A program made the position numbers and the translations under genes. This document shows, piece by piece, positions 33,589 through 45,949 of a stretch of 64,000 nt of DNA. Source of the stretch: Brassica napus (Eukaryota > Streptophyta > Magnoliopsida > Brassicales > Brassicaceae); the NCBI RefSeq assembly GCF_020379485.1, contig NC_063439.1, forward strand, positions 14,515,683 through 14,579,682, read 5' to 3'. Numbering within the stretch: position 1 is the first letter of the stretch; each line of letters opens with the position of its first letter. Below the pieces are notes generated by a model that was given only the letters and a program-made list of their open reading frames with translations, was not told where the DNA came from and searched no databases.

Positions 33589-34721
33589 ACCATCTTCTCT
33601 CCTCTGGACGTTCATAACCTGCAAGAAAAACAAGAGAAAAATTCAGAGAGAAAGAGAGAAAGAAGAGAGAAAATTTTGTGAGAAAAACTAGTTGAAAAAT
33701 TCAGAAAAAAAATTCAGAGAAGAGAATTGAGTATGGACAAACTTTTTTCACCATCCTGTGACTTTATCCAGTGTGTTCTGGTGTGGTTAAGAGCTGAAGG
33801 TTTGGTGTCCAAGAGTTTAGAATCACCCATGTTCTTCAGCCTTTGATTTTGATCGGTAAGATGGTTGTGGATCAGTTTATGTGAGAAGTTTTGTTGGTTT
33901 GCCTACACTGGGGATAAATTCTGAATAAATCCAACCATGGATCCTTGTGGTGTTGATCAGGTTAATTCGTGGTTAGCTTGAAGAGAGACAACCAGTCAAG
34001 TTTAATTAGTTGAGTAAAACCGGTATGCTTCAGCTTCTTGATTCAGCCATGTTTTGATGAGAACCAATTGTTGTATGTTGGTTAACCTGTCAGGATCAGT
34101 TATCTAAGGTCTTGTTCTCTTCAGTCTTGGTTGGTTTATGATTTAATCAGTCTCATAGAACCAGTAGACAAACTGATAAGAATTATGGGAATTAAACCGA
34201 ACTGATTTGATCTTATTTAGAACTGAATTGAGCTGAGTATGTTCTGATCGGATCTGAGCCGAGCTATCTATGGTCTGAAATTGTCTTGAACTGATGTCGT
34301 CTGAGTATAACCGAATTAAGCTGTTGGGAACTGGTTAGAACCGGAGTTAGCTGAGCATGAACTAAGCAGATATGAACCGAGTTAAATTGTTAAAGCTTGA
34401 ACCGAGCTGAACATGGTATCAATCTGTCTTGAACCAAACTGATATGAGAGAACTGAACTGAAATGTTATGAACTGACTTGAGTTTCTTCTTGAACCAGAC
34501 AAGTGAACCTTATGTTCCAACTGTTATGTTTTGAATTCAGATGGCCAAGGAGAGTATTCGGATCAGCCGGATCCTTGTGATGGTTCTGAACCGAGAGTGA
34601 TCTAAAAGTGAAGTGTGATTAGCTTTAGCTCGAGTCTAGTCTTCCTTAGCCAATCTCATGGATTTAAAGGTGAGTCTAGATAGATGATGAAGGAATTATG
34701 AATGAGTATGCATGATTGCAT

Positions 34722-34885
34722 ATTGAATATGGTTGATTAATTGAGAATTAATCATGAATTAATTAAGGGATAATCATTGATTAATTAAGGATTAATCATG
34801 AATTAATTATGGGATATCATTGATTAATTAAGGATTAATCATGGATTAATTAAGGAGTAATTATGGTTGATTGATTAAGTATTAT
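34722..34885. repeat. ATTAATCATGAATTAATTAAGG tandem repeat
   Basis: AT-rich units of about 24 bp containing the palindromic ATTAATTAAT-like core repeat six or seven times with minor changes. Confidence 0.8.
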
Positions 34886-34966
34886 CCCTTGATCTATATT
34901 TTTATATGAAGTATTTATCTAGTTTAAATACTTAAGAATTAATAAGAATAATTCTTTGAGGTTATC

Positions 34967-36258
34967 TGATACCACTCAAATTACCCTAAGGAGTGTTACT
35001 CTCATCAAAAAAGGTTCAGATGTAGTACTTAGGGATCGAATCCACAAGGAGCTAGGGAACAATTAAATCTAGTGTTTATTAATTTTAAAGGTTGTAATGT
35101 TTTAAATGAAATAGCAATAGTAACTAGCGAGTAAATGATAAATGTAACTTAGGTTGGAAATGATATTAGATGCAGGGCCACTATTCAGGTGTTGGAGATT
35201 ATAATTCCTATAGATGCCTAACTGTTGCATGCATGATATATTAGAGCTCATTCGCTTAACTCAGTGATCAGCTGTCGCATGTACCACTGGTTAACAGACT
35301 AGATCTTGTGTCTCACCGGTTAGATGCAGACACAAGAGAGTGTCGATCGATAGTCTATTAAGACGTCGACCGATACACCTTTGCCAACATCGATCGATTG
35401 TCAGTTTAGGACATCGATCGACGGGTTCTAGCCAGGCCTATGCGCGAGTATGAAAATGCTCTACTAAGATTCTAAATTGGCGGTTAGCCCTCTCTAGCAA
35501 TCCTAATATGATAGATAGATGTCAGGATGGGATAACAAGGGTGCTTGAATAAGCAATCCTATGATCAAGTTCTAGTTAGCTAGGCTAAAACAAGCAATGA
35601 ATACAAATCTATCATGAATATCACAACAAGGTAGATCTATAGTTTGGGGCTAATCCCACAAACCTATCTGAACCCTGGATCTAACAGTTGAACTACTCAG
35701 ACATAGCAAAGCAATTCATATCAATAGAGATAGAATAGATGAAAAGGAAATAGAAACAAGGAGTTCCAATTACAAATGATCTTCTCTCCAAATGAAACTT
35801 GTAACAAAACTAGGTCTAGAAAAGAAAAGCTCTCTCTGCCGTCAAAACACTTGAAGTATATATTCTACTAGGTTAAAAATTCGTCAGGGCATTTTGGTAA
35901 TTTGGCTTGGCCTTGGTTTTTAAGTCTGCTGAATCCAAAATGTCGCGTCTGGTGTCTCGACATCGATCGACGGTACTTGTGTACATCGATCGATATTAAT
36001 CTTCATCTGTCGAGGCATTTCCTGATATCGATCGTCAGCACTGATGCGCATCGATCGATTATTCTTCCTCTCGTCGACATCTAAGTGGTCAGCTCGGGTG
36101 AAATGTCTTTTAAGCTCCAAAATGCTCCAAAGTCATAGCTTTACTCCGAAATGCACCTGAACCTGAAAACATACCTAGAAGAGTAGAAAACATAGACATA
36201 TATATAGTAAAATACTAATGTACCATGGATAAAAATGGGTCAGATCCAAGGTATATCA
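34967..36258 (-). mobile_element. LTR1 (3' LTR of B, 1292 bp)
   Basis: Plus-strand ends TGATACCACTC and GGTATATCA. Six ATCGATCGA motifs, a reverse TATA box (AATATATAC on minus, 35857-35865), and a GATCGAATCCACAAGG end typical of Athila LTRs. It lacks a roughly 20-bp segment near 35735 that LTR2 and LTR3 share. Confidence 0.9.
35857..35865 (-). promoter_or_regulatory. LTR1 TATA box
   Basis: AATATATAC on the minus strand, kept at 44133-44141 in LTR2 and 52456-52464 in LTR3. Confidence 0.5.
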
Positions 36259-36270
36259 ACTCTCCCAGAC
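36259..36270 (-). promoter_or_regulatory. Polypurine tract of element B
   Basis: GTCTGGGAGAGT on the minus strand, directly before the LTR start TGATATACC. Confidence 0.7.
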
Positions 36271-36276
36271 TTATCC

Positions 36277-36298
36277 TTTTGCTTGTCCTCAAGCAAAA
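36277..36298 (-). promoter_or_regulatory. Conserved pre-PPT hairpin (element B)
   Basis: Same perfect 9-bp stem and 4-base loop as in element A, 6 bp from the polypurine tract. Confidence 0.8.
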
Positions 36299-37605
36299 CA
36301 TACAGGCAGTTTCTCTGAAAGAGGTTTGAAAATGTTTAGGGATTTAAGATTTTAAAAACATAGAAATCTTTCCTCAACAATTTTGCAACCACATTTAAAA
36401 AGTCTTAATCACAAAAGCACACTATGCAATATCCTAGCTTAGCAACCATTTCTAACATAACACAACTCATCAATTCACGTCTAATATCCCCTCTACTGAT
36501 TTCATTTCTTAGCATAAATATAAAGTGAATGCTTTACCTTGGGAGTATCGATCACAGGATGCAAGGATTTCAGACAGGTATCTGGAGCTGCAGGTAAAAG
36601 TTAGTTCCTAGTTTTTCTCTCTCTAAATTTCTCTCTTGAGTCAAAGTCTGCATCCATTGCAGGATCAGTGACCAAGATTGGACATGCTTCCATGAATCAA
36701 AACTTATTGGTGGTTGCCACCAAGTTCTGTTCACTTCTTTTTGACCTATATCCAAGAGTTCTTTGCGAAAGCGAGCCTTGAAGATTGCCGCCTCCAAGTC
36801 CCGTTTCGAACTCTTTAATTTGAGTCTTTATGAATCAAGCCTTACTTGTTTTAGCCACCAAGTCCTGTTCATACTCATCCTAATTAAACAATAGATCTTA
36901 TTTATTTTTATTTTTTTTTATTATATATATATATATACTTTTTTTTAATATATAGACTAACTAATCTAGGTTCGAAATCTAGAGAGAGAAAGTGTGATAA
37001 ATAATCTAAACCAAGCGTTACCTTCCAGACCTGTCTGAAGAATCCGATCCCATGTATACCAAGCCCCAAGACAAGCGGTTATGTCAGGTTTAGTGTTGGA
37101 AATCAGCTTTGGTTACTTCATACGGTTCAAGGTAAGTGTGTAGTTGATAGGTTGATCCGCTTTAGCATCTTTAGTGCTATCTGCAATCAGTAAATCTAAA
37201 ATGGTGCTAAAGATTGGTTAGATATTCATGTTTAAATCAATATAGGATTATAGTCCCTATTTTCAATAGCTAAGCATAATTTATTTGAAATTCCTTTTTA
37301 CATAAGAATAAAATAAATTATATCAGTAAATCTCCCCCCAGACTTAAATTACACTGTCTCAGTGTAACTCAGCCGGAGTTATGATGAATAGTTTATAATG
37401 TACGAAATGTAACAAGTAGGTAAGATACATCTGACCGGATTAAATATCGATCGATGTGTAAGTGTTACATCGATCGTCGTGTGGTTGCCTATATCGAACG
37501 ATGTTGACGATATTCAAGTCCTCCTACTTGGGTCTCCTAAATCTGAAAGAAATAAAACGAAAGAAATTAAATGCTAGCTAATAAAACCAAAGTAAAATAC
37601 CTAAT
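36299..37605 (-). other. 3' untranslated region of element B
   Basis: Non-coding; parallel to 44576-45886 in C and 13722-16483 in A. It holds the GCCACCAAGTCCTGTTC-type repeats (36690-36870), a TA-rich run (36905-36945) and three ATCGATCG-like motifs at 37447-37500. Confidence 0.7.
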
Positions 37606-37623
37606 AGTGGGTTGCCTCCCACT
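37606..37623 (-). promoter_or_regulatory. Conserved post-ORF hairpin (element B)
   Basis: AGTGGGTTGCCTCCCACT on the plus strand; 6-bp stem. Same element as at 13704 in A. Confidence 0.75.
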
Positions 37624-37668
37624 CAGCGCTTGGTTATAGTCATTTAGCTTGACTGTGGTAGTTATTGG

Positions 37669-40249
37669 CTATTGGCTGGAGAAGCAGCTGCTTGTTGGAA
37701 ACCAAGCATCCACGTCATCTCTGCGCATTCTGGACCAAAATGCAATGAAACTTCTTGTGGCCTCATCATTTCTTGTCCATTTTTCATCCATCTTCCCAAG
37801 TACATTGGAGATGTTCTGTAGCCTTTCTTGAATGTTGTCAATGCTGACCTGGTGCCAGCCTATGTTGTCATAGGCGTATGCTGAAAGATCTGTCAGTTCC
37901 TTTTGCATTGACTCTACTGTCTTCTGTATTGATTGGTATAGACTCGGCATCGATCGATGCGATTATGTGTTCGTTGGTCGATCTCGGTGAGTTGCTGTCG
38001 ATCGATTTTGCTCTTGTCCTATCGATCGATGCTGATATCTGATGTTGAGCTGCGAGTTGCCTCTGAGTGGCTTTGACTTCTTTCTGTAGCCATTCTGCGT
38101 GGTTGTCTAGTCCACTGATTTTGTTGTCGAATGGAAAGTAGATGTCATCGCAGCGTTTGTCAAGTCGTTCCTCCATGGTGTCTAGAGCAGTGTAGATCTT
38201 GGATGTGATCTTGTCAACTTCTGCTGCTGTGTAAGGAAGTAACTCCACATGTTTCTTGCCATCGATCCAGGGTCCTCTTAGCCTGTCGATCGATGCTGAT
38301 TTTGCCTGCAAAAAACTTTCATTAGTAATGTTCTCAATATCCTTTTGGGCATCAAGTAATTGACTAGACAATTTGTTTAAATATGTCATGACTGGTGATA
38401 TAAAACGGTCATGCATATCCTCGTAAGTCCTCAGCCTCTCATTCATTGCTGAGACTTTGGCGTCGAGCGATGTGAAGGTGCACATGTCGATCGATGTGGC
38501 TGGATGTTGGTCCTTCTTGCGAATGGTGTCCAGTTCTTGCTTTAGTAGCTCGATTTTAGTGCTTAGCCAGTCCACGTTGTTTTTGAGAGGGCAGTAAACG
38601 TCGTTTATCCTCGTGTCGATGTATGAGACTTCACATTCATCCCTGTGTTGTGTTGAACATTACGGTTCTGCAGGGATCATAGCTGTAGGAAGACTGACGT
38701 CGACCGATGTTGCACGTGGTGCGTCGATCGATGCTGAGGTCGTAGCTTCCTTCTCAAGTTGCTGACGTAAACTTTCAATTTATGTCCTCATTTCTGCCAT
38801 ACATCTGAAAAGCTCATTGTAGCCTCTATCCAAAGGCTGATGTGTGTCATCCACCAATGTTTTGAGCTCCTCTCCCAGTTTCTCCTGAGCTCCACAAATA
38901 CCAAACACCATCTCATCGATTTCATCTTTGGTGTAGAGTTCTGGTTCCAGTCTTGTGAGTGTGAAGGAAGTGGCATGTTCTGGAAGACAGATGTGGCTCT
39001 CTTCAAAAAGAGATGCTCTTTCCAGTATTTTCCTGATGTTGTCCTTTGTGACAGGTATCATCTCACCAGCTACGCCTCGTGCGTGGCCACGCTCATCTCT
39101 GTAGACTCCATATTTGTCCCTTTGTTCCCAAGTGAACTTTCTAGCTCCATACATGTCGAAAGCGCGGTTCCCACATTCATATCGTCTGTCGATCGACGTC
39201 GGTTCATCCATATCGATCGACGTTGGTGTTACCCTGTCGATCGATGTCTCCGTTGTACCGTCGATCGATGCTTGCCCTTTTGGTTGGCGTGATAGATCTG
39301 GGTTGATCTCTGTTGTGGCGACTCTTGTGTGGTTGTTAAGATCTGTTTGAATGACGTCTGGAATGCCACGTTGCTGTGAGAATAGGTTGTCAGGTCCATT
39401 GGCTACTTGAAGGATGTCTGCTATGTCCTCTCTGGACACTTGTAAAATCCTTCCATCCATTGCACGTGCGTTGCCATCTGTGTCCCTGAAAATACCAAAT
39501 TCATCAGGTGTTAGAAAACCGTAATCAATGTTTGCATGATTATTCAATTTAGAAATAGAAAGATTAGGGTTTAGAGTAGTATCGATCGATGTAGATACAG
39601 TTACATCGATCGATGGCAGAGCAATTTCTGCAGAACTTGTGTTCTTGAGATGATTGCTCTTCATGGATTTTTTTGTTGATGTAGAAAGAAGAGTGTTCAT
39701 CTTATTTGCTTGTGTGTTTTCTCTGATGTGTGTAGGTAGTTTCGGAGGTGCAAAATGATTTATATAGGTATCTATAAACCTAGTTGGGGAGGGAATATTC
39801 TCCTGCTCCTGGATTTTTGCTGCGACGCGAATATCGATCAATGTTCCTTTGTGGGTGTCGATCGATGTGAGCGGTTGTTTTGCTGGACGAGGGTGGGTAT
39901 CGACCGATGCGGAGTGCACAGCGTCGAACGATGTTGGAAACGTGTTGGTTAACTTGTGTATGTCAAGTCTTTCATCCTGCAAAGACATTTCTATTGCACG
40001 TTCTTTCCAGTAATCCTCATCGTATTCCTCGGTATGTTCCTCATTAGGTGAAGTAATTACAGTGTCAACTGCAAAAATTTCATGGAAACCACTGTCTGCC
40101 CAACTGCCTATGGAATAATCATCATGTCCTCTCCTGGTTGGAGGTTGGAAGGCAAAATGTTGGTAACAATGATTAGGTGAAGCAAAATGGTCAAGTGGGT
40201 GCATTACGTCGAGTGACGTGTTGTTGTGGTCATCGGTCACCATTGACAC
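37669..40249 (-). pseudogene. SID-repeat protein of element B
   Basis: The frame 40249-38780 (489 codons) continues, after breaks near 38780-38575, to 37868 and then, frameshifted, to 37669. The protein is hydrophilic and carries about 25 SID tripeptides encoded by ATCGATCGA-like motifs. It has two related modules: FGIFRDTDGNARAMDGRILQ followed by VSREDIADIL, and YGVYRDERGHARGVAGEMIP followed by VTKDNIRKIL. A C-terminal helical, coiled-coil-like region follows (38575-37669). I know no biochemical function. It takes the place where RT should be. Similar proteins are annotated in Brassicaceae as retrotransposon ORF products. A one-base deletion near 40255 separates it from the protease frame. 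Confidence 0.75.
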
Positions 40250-41106
40250 ATTGGAATGGATCGATGGAAGGTTGGGGTGTCGATCGATTCTGAGTGCTCT
40301 GTTTCGTACTCCGATTCATACTCTGCTCCACAATGGCATGCGCCAATGAAGCCAAGTTCTTTCCCATAATCCACAGAATTAATGACCTTTCTCTTAGGTC
40401 GGATGGGGTCGTAGTGGATGTTTGGGTCTATGAGTGTTAGACACAATTTGTTCTTGTTCATGTCACATACAGCTCCTACTGTAGCTAGGAATGATCTTCC
40501 AAGCAGAAGTGAAGAGTTCCAGTTAAGGTCGATGTCTAAGACATGAAAATCTACAGGGACAAGGGCACCAATCTGTACCTCCAGATCTCTTATGATGCCT
40601 CCTGATCGTTTCTCTGAAAGATCCACAAAGGTGAAGGATTTTGTTGAGGGTTCGATGGTCAAACCAAGCTGGTCTGCCATGATCCTAGGGAGGATACTAA
40701 CTGATGCTCATGTGTCACACATTGAATGGGGAAATTCAACACCCTTGACTACGCATGGTATTGCGAACTTCCCAGGATCACTCTTCTTCGTCAATGTGAT
40801 CATGTGTTTCATCTTTCCTCTGACTTGATGAAACATTCTCCTAATGTCCTCCTCAGTTACTTTTGTTTCTCTAAAGAACATCCACAACCGGTGTGTGAAG
40901 TAAGCTTCATCAAAAGGTTTTTCGATTGGGATTCTGAGGACTCGTTTAGTGAAACCATCCATCTCCTTATCGTCAGCTTCCCTCTTAAGGTTTTTAGGAA
41001 TCTTCTCCTTCCTTTTCCTTAACCTTCTCCCTTCAGATTCTTGTTCTTCTTGAACAGATTCTGGTGAACTATGTAAAGGGTTGGGTTTTGGTTGGTCTGA
41101 GTGCAT
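40237..41106 (-). pseudogene. Aspartic protease region of element B
   Basis: Frames 41106-40708 and 40680-40237 are in the same phase, broken by a stop at 40708-40710 that replaces the third residue of the catalytic DTG triplet. Conserved context includes KSDPGKFAIPCVVKGVEFPH before it, and VSILPRIMADQLGL and SSLLLGRSFLATVGAV after it. This is the retropepsin-like domain of Athila elements, and the second half ends at the CHCGAEYESEYETE segment. The stop makes the copy inactive. The N-terminal part, with RRLRKRKEKIPKNLK, is a basic linker from gag. Confidence 0.85.
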
Positions 41107-43112
41107 TGATGTAATGATTATCGATTGAAGGTAACCGCACTCGGTTTGTCAGAGTTGCATGTCGATCGATGGGAGGTGTGTTGTGACGATCGACGTCGGG
41201 CTCACTCTGTCGATCGATGGTTGCCTCAACCGATCGATCGATTTTATCATAGAATGGGGAGGGTGGGTGAGGATGCTTAGCTGCAAATTCTTCATGAGTT
41301 AGAATTCGAACCGCATTGCATTCAGTCGAATTGGCAGACGTCGTCGATCGATGACTGGAGCAATCCGTCCATCGACCTTCATCATGGTCTGTCGATCGAT
41401 GCAAGTTCATTGACATCGGTCGACACCATTGGGATCCGCCAAGACTCATGGAGTTTTCGATTTCGAAATCTCCTTCCTCAAGCTTTTCATTTCTCACCAC
41501 TTGCGAGGAATCATCATCTATGATGGCATTTACGTGGTGTTTTCCTTTGTCGGCTCCTGCCTCTCTAGCCTCTTTATAGTCTCGCCCGTCTGAATTATTT
41601 GAGTTTCATGTTTTCTCACCTGAGTCCCTAAGGTCTCGATTTTGGTGTTCAGATTGTTGTAGGCAGAGTCTATCTTACCGTTGAAATCCACGGTGATTTG
41701 TTGTTGCCCCAAAGTACTCGATCAAGCTTCTCTTCGATCATGCTTTCCTGAGTCTGGGGTGGTGGATTTTGGTAGTAAGAGTTCGAGTAGCTCTTGCTGT
41801 TGTTGAAGGGTTTTTGAAATTGTGAATTTTAATTACTTCTTTGGCCATTTCCAAAGAAGTTTTTGTTTCCGCCCTGGTTTCCAAATTTCTGGAATCCGGT
41901 ACCTCCGATGTAGTTCACATCTTCTTCTCCTTCTGTATCTGCTACTTCTCCTTCAGCTGAACAAACTTGCTTCCTAAGAAGCTCATGCACCACATCTAAC
42001 TTAGCTCTTACTTCGTCCATATGTTCCTTCCCGATAGAGGCTACAGACTTCTTCCGTTCAGAGTCAGTGTTTTTGGTTCTGCTGCTGTTAGCAAGGTTTT
42101 CGATTAGTCTCACAGCTTCCAACGGATTCCGAGTAGTGAAGTTTCCTTTTCCTTCACTCGCCATATCAAGAGCCATTTGATACTGTAAGGCGAGACCTCG
42201 GAAGAAAGTGCTTAGCAGCTGCACTTCATTAAATCTGTGGTGTGGACAGTCTCGCTGGAAAAACCTAAATCTAATCCACGCATCTTTGAAGGACTCTCCA
42301 GCCTTCTGCGAGAATGTGGAAATTTTGTTCCGAAGTTCTTCAGCGCGCGCCTCATCGAAGAAGTTTCGTAAGAAAGCATTCTTGATGTCGCTCCAGGATG
42401 TTAAAGATCCTGTGGGTTGCTGCCTAAGCCAGTGCATCGCTTCTCCATTCAGCGTGTATCTGAAGAGCTTGCACAGCAGGTAATCTTCGGGGACTCCTTC
42501 CATCCGAATGGCAGCGATTAGATCCTCGAACCGTTCCAAATGGTCCATAGGATGCTCGTGCGGTAACCCAGAGTAGGGTATCTGCGACACGAGAGTGTAG
42601 TATTGAGGCTTCAGCTCGAAATTCTGCTTCTGGATCTCCGGAAGTCGAATCGCTGATCTGTTGGAATAGTACTCATCTGGGCGATTGTAGTCGGCCAGTG
42701 GTTTCGATCGAGCGTCCTCATCTACAGGTTGAGCAGCTCCTGTAGCATCAGCATCAGGGATTACAGTTCCCTGAGCATCTATTTTCTGACCTGTTGCATT
42801 ACGCAGATGACCGGCCTGGTCATACAGGTTTCCGTTCTCATCCTGAGTTAGAATAATAATGTTTACCATTTTTGACGACACGGTATCGATCGACGTACGC
42901 GGTGTAGTATCGATCGTTGTCGAACGATTGGGATCGATCGACGATGACGGTCTGGTGTCGGTCGACGGTTGATTGTGCGTATCGATCGACGACGAAGTGG
43001 TTGCGTCGAGCGATGTGGAACGTTGACCTCTACGGATGGTGCGTTCCAAATGAGCAGGATCGTCTGAGAACAGCAAGTCTTTCTCCTTGTTGCTTCTGGT
43101 ACCGCTGGGCAT
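41069..43112 (-). pseudogene. gag of element B
   Basis: Frame 43112-41829 (427 codons): SID repeats at residues 35-76; a motif NLYDQAGHLRNATGQKID at about 96-113; then the gag core at about 190-310 with HLERFEDLIAAIRMEGVPED, WSDIKNAFLRNFF and AWIRFRFFQRDCPHH; then an NxGG-rich tail. A stop at 41829 and two frameshifts separate it from C-terminal pieces 41712-41530 and 41500-41069, the latter with [12 protein letters not shown]. There is no CCHC zinc knuckle, as in other Athila gags. It would build the particle. In C the same region reads through the position of the B stop. Confidence 0.85.
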
Positions 43113-43207
43113 GCACCTGAAAAGACAAGAAAAATAAAAATTATTAGAAAAAGAGGGTAAAGACGAGAAAAAGAATTAATAAAACTAAATCTAATGGCGA
43201 TCGAAGC

Positions 43208-43225
43208 TCCCCAGCAACGGCGCCA
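43208..43225 (-). other. Primer-binding site of B, tRNA-Asp
   Basis: On the minus strand TGGCGCCGTTGCTGGGGA, complementary to the 3' end of plant tRNA-Asp with one mismatch, 4 bp from LTR2. This is the usual Athila primer. Confidence 0.9.
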
Positions 43226-43229
43226 AATT

Positions 43230-44535
43230 TGATACCACTCAAATTACCCTAAGGAGTGTTACTCTCATCAAAAGAGGTTCAGATGTAGTACTTAGGGATC
43301 GAATCCACAAGGAGCTGGGGAACAATTAAATCTAGTGTTTATTAATTCTAAAGGTTGTAATGTTTTAAATGAAATAGCAATAGTAACTAGCGAGTAAATG
43401 ATAAATGTAACTTAGGTTGGAAATGATATTAGATGCAGGGCCACTATTCAGGTGTTAGAGATTATAATACCTATAGATGCCTAACTGTTGCATTCATGAT
43501 ATATTAGAGCTCATTCGCTTAACTCAGTGATCAGCTGTCGCATGTACCACTAGTTAACAGACTAGATCTTGTGTGTCACCGGTTAGTATGCAGACACAAG
43601 AGAGTGTCGATCGATGGTCTATTAAGACGTCGACCGATACACCTTTGCCAACATCGATCGATTGTCAGTTGAGGACATCGATCGACGGGTTCTAGCCAGG
43701 CCTATGCGCGAGTATGAAATGCTCTACTAAGATTCTAAATTGGCGGTTAGCCCTCTCTAGCAATCCTAATATGATAGATAGATGTCAGGATGGGATAACA
43801 AGGGTGCTTGAATATGCAATCCTATGATCAAGTTCTAGTTAGCTAGGCTAAAACAAGCAATGAATACAAATCTATCATGAATATCACAACAAGGCAGATC
43901 TATAGTTTGGGGCTAATCCCACAAACCTATCTGAACCCTGGATCTAACAGTTGAACTACTCAGACATAGCAAAGCAATTCATATCAATAGATAAATAGAA
44001 ACTCATAGAATAGATGAAAAGAAATAGAAACAAGGAGTTCCAATCACAAGTGATCTTCTCTCCCAAATGAAACTTGTAACAAAACTAGGTCTAGAAAAAG
44101 CTCTGTTCTTCTGTCGTCAAAAACACTAGGCAGTATATATTCTACTAGGTTAAAAACTCGTCAGGGCATTTTGGTAATTTGGCTTGGCCTTGGTTTTTAA
44201 GTCTGCTGAATCCAAAATGTCGCGTCTGGTGTCTCGACATCGATCGATGGTACTTGTGTACATCGATCGATATTAATCTTCATCTGTCGAGGCATTTCCT
44301 GATATCGATCGTCAGCACTGATGCGCATCGATCGATTATTCTTCCTCTCGTCGACCTCTAAGTGGTCAGCTCGGGTGAAATGTCCTTTAAGCTCCAAAAT
44401 GCTCCAAAGTCATAGCTTTACTCCGAAATGCACCTGAACCTGAAAACATACCTAGAAGAGTAGAAAACATAGATATATATATAGTAAAACACTTATATAC
44501 CATGGATAAAAATAGGTCAAATCCAAGGTATATCA
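43230..44535 (-). mobile_element. LTR2, shared by B and C (1306 bp)
   Basis: TGATACCACTC to GGTATATCA on the plus strand. It acts as 5' LTR for B (primer site at 43208) and 3' LTR for C (polypurine tract at 44536). It shares with LTR3, but not LTR1, the ATAAATAGAAAC segment near 43990. Confidence 0.92.
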
Positions 44536-44547
44536 ACTCCCCCAAAC
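44536..44547 (-). promoter_or_regulatory. Polypurine tract of element C
   Basis: GTTTGGGGGAGT on the minus strand, directly before LTR2. Confidence 0.8.
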
Positions 44548-44553
44548 TTACCC

Positions 44554-44575
44554 TTTTGCTTGTCCTCAAGCAAAA
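44554..44575 (-). promoter_or_regulatory. Conserved pre-PPT hairpin (element C)
   Basis: Identical to the B and A hairpins in both stem arms and loop. Confidence 0.8.
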
Positions 44576-45886
44576 CATACAGGCAGTCTCTCTGAAAGAG
44601 GTTTGAAAATATTTAGGGATTTAAGATTTTAAAACATAGAAATCTTTCCTCAACAATTTTGCAACCACATTTAAAAAGTCCTAATCACAAAAGCACACTA
44701 TGCAATATCCTAGCTTAGCAACTATTTCTAACATAACACAACTCATCAATTCACGTCTGACATCCCCTCTACTGATTTCATTTCTTAGCACAAATATAAA
44801 GTGAATGCTTTACCTTGGGAGTATCGATCACAGGATGCAAGGATTTCAGACAGGTATCTGGAGTTGCAGGTAAAAGTTAGTTCCTAGTTTCTCTCTCTAA
44901 ATTTCTCTCTTGAGTCAAAGTCTGCTTGCATTGCAGGATCAGTGACCAAGATTGGACAGGCTTCCATGAATCAAAACTTAATGGTGGTTGCCACCAAGTT
45001 CTGTTCACTTCTTTTTGGCCTATATCCAAGAGTTCCTTGCGAAAGAGAGCCTTGAAGATTGCCGCCTCCAAGTCCCGTTTCAAACTCTTTTATTTGAGTC
45101 TTTATGAATCAAGCCTTAATAGCTTTAGCCACCAAGTCCTGTTCAGACTCATCATAATTAAAAAATATATCATATTTATAGTTTTCATTATTATTATTTA
45201 TTTTATTTTTTTTTAATACTCACTAACTAATCTAGGGTCGAAATTTAGAGAGAGAAAATGTGATAAATAATCTAAACCAGGTGTTACCTTCCAGACCTGT
45301 CTGAAGAATCCGATCCCATGTATACTAAGCCCCAAGACAAGCAGTTATGTCAGGTTTAGTGTTGGAAATCAGCTTTGGTTACTTCATACGGTTCAAGGTA
45401 AGTGTGTAGTTGATAGGTTGATCCGCTTTAGCATCTTTAGTGCTATTTGTAATCAGTAAATCTAAAATGGTGCTAAAGATTGGTTAGATATTCATGTTTA
45501 AATCAATATAGGATTATAGTCCCTATTTTCAATGGCTAAGCATAATTTATTTGAAATTCCTTTTTACATAAGAATAAAATAAATTATATCAGTAAATCTC
45601 CCCCCAGACTTAAATTACACTGTCCCAGTGTAACTCAGCCGGAGTTATGATGAATAGTTTATGATGTACGAAATGTAACAAGTAGGGAAGATACATCTGA
45701 CCGGATTAGATATCGATCGATGTGTAAGTGTTACATCGATCGTCGTGTGGTTGCCTATGTCGAACGATGTCGACGTCTCGTCGTCGGTCGATATTCAGGT
45801 CCTCCTACTTGGGTCTCCTAAATCTGAAAGAAATAAAACGAAAGAAATTAAATGCTAGCTAATAAAACCAAAGTAAAATACCTAAT
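44576..45886 (-). other. 3' untranslated region of element C
   Basis: Non-coding, almost the same as 36299-37605 in B. It differs mainly in the length of AT-rich runs (45150-45220), and it keeps a TCGTCGGTCGATATTCAGG segment at 45780 that is shortened in B. Confidence 0.7.
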
Positions 45887-45904
45887 AGTGGGTTGCCTCC
45901 CACT
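45887..45904 (-). promoter_or_regulatory. Conserved post-ORF hairpin (element C)
   Basis: AGTGGGTTGCCTCCCACT on the plus strand, as in B. Confidence 0.75.
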
Positions 45905-45949
45905 CAGCGCTTGGTTATAGTCATTTAGCTTGACTGTGGTAGTGATTGG

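Larger units (their letters stand above)
33069..34966 (+). mobile_element. Truncated LTR K of a gypsy element
   Basis: Begins TGTAATAACCCTCACGAG exactly where the Tat gag of F is interrupted. A TATA box TATAAAAC lies at 33581. A purine-rich leader follows, then GAACTGA/GAACCGA-rich repeats (34150-34500). It ends where LTR 1 of the Athila-like array begins. No primer site or coding region of its own remains. Which gypsy branch it belongs to is uncertain. Confidence 0.55.

Noticed and set aside
39114..39350. Plus frames over the SID region of B, and the matching ones in C and the LTRs
   Set aside because: ATCGATCGA is its own reverse complement, so SID-like peptides appear on both strands; only the minus frames carry the conserved domains.
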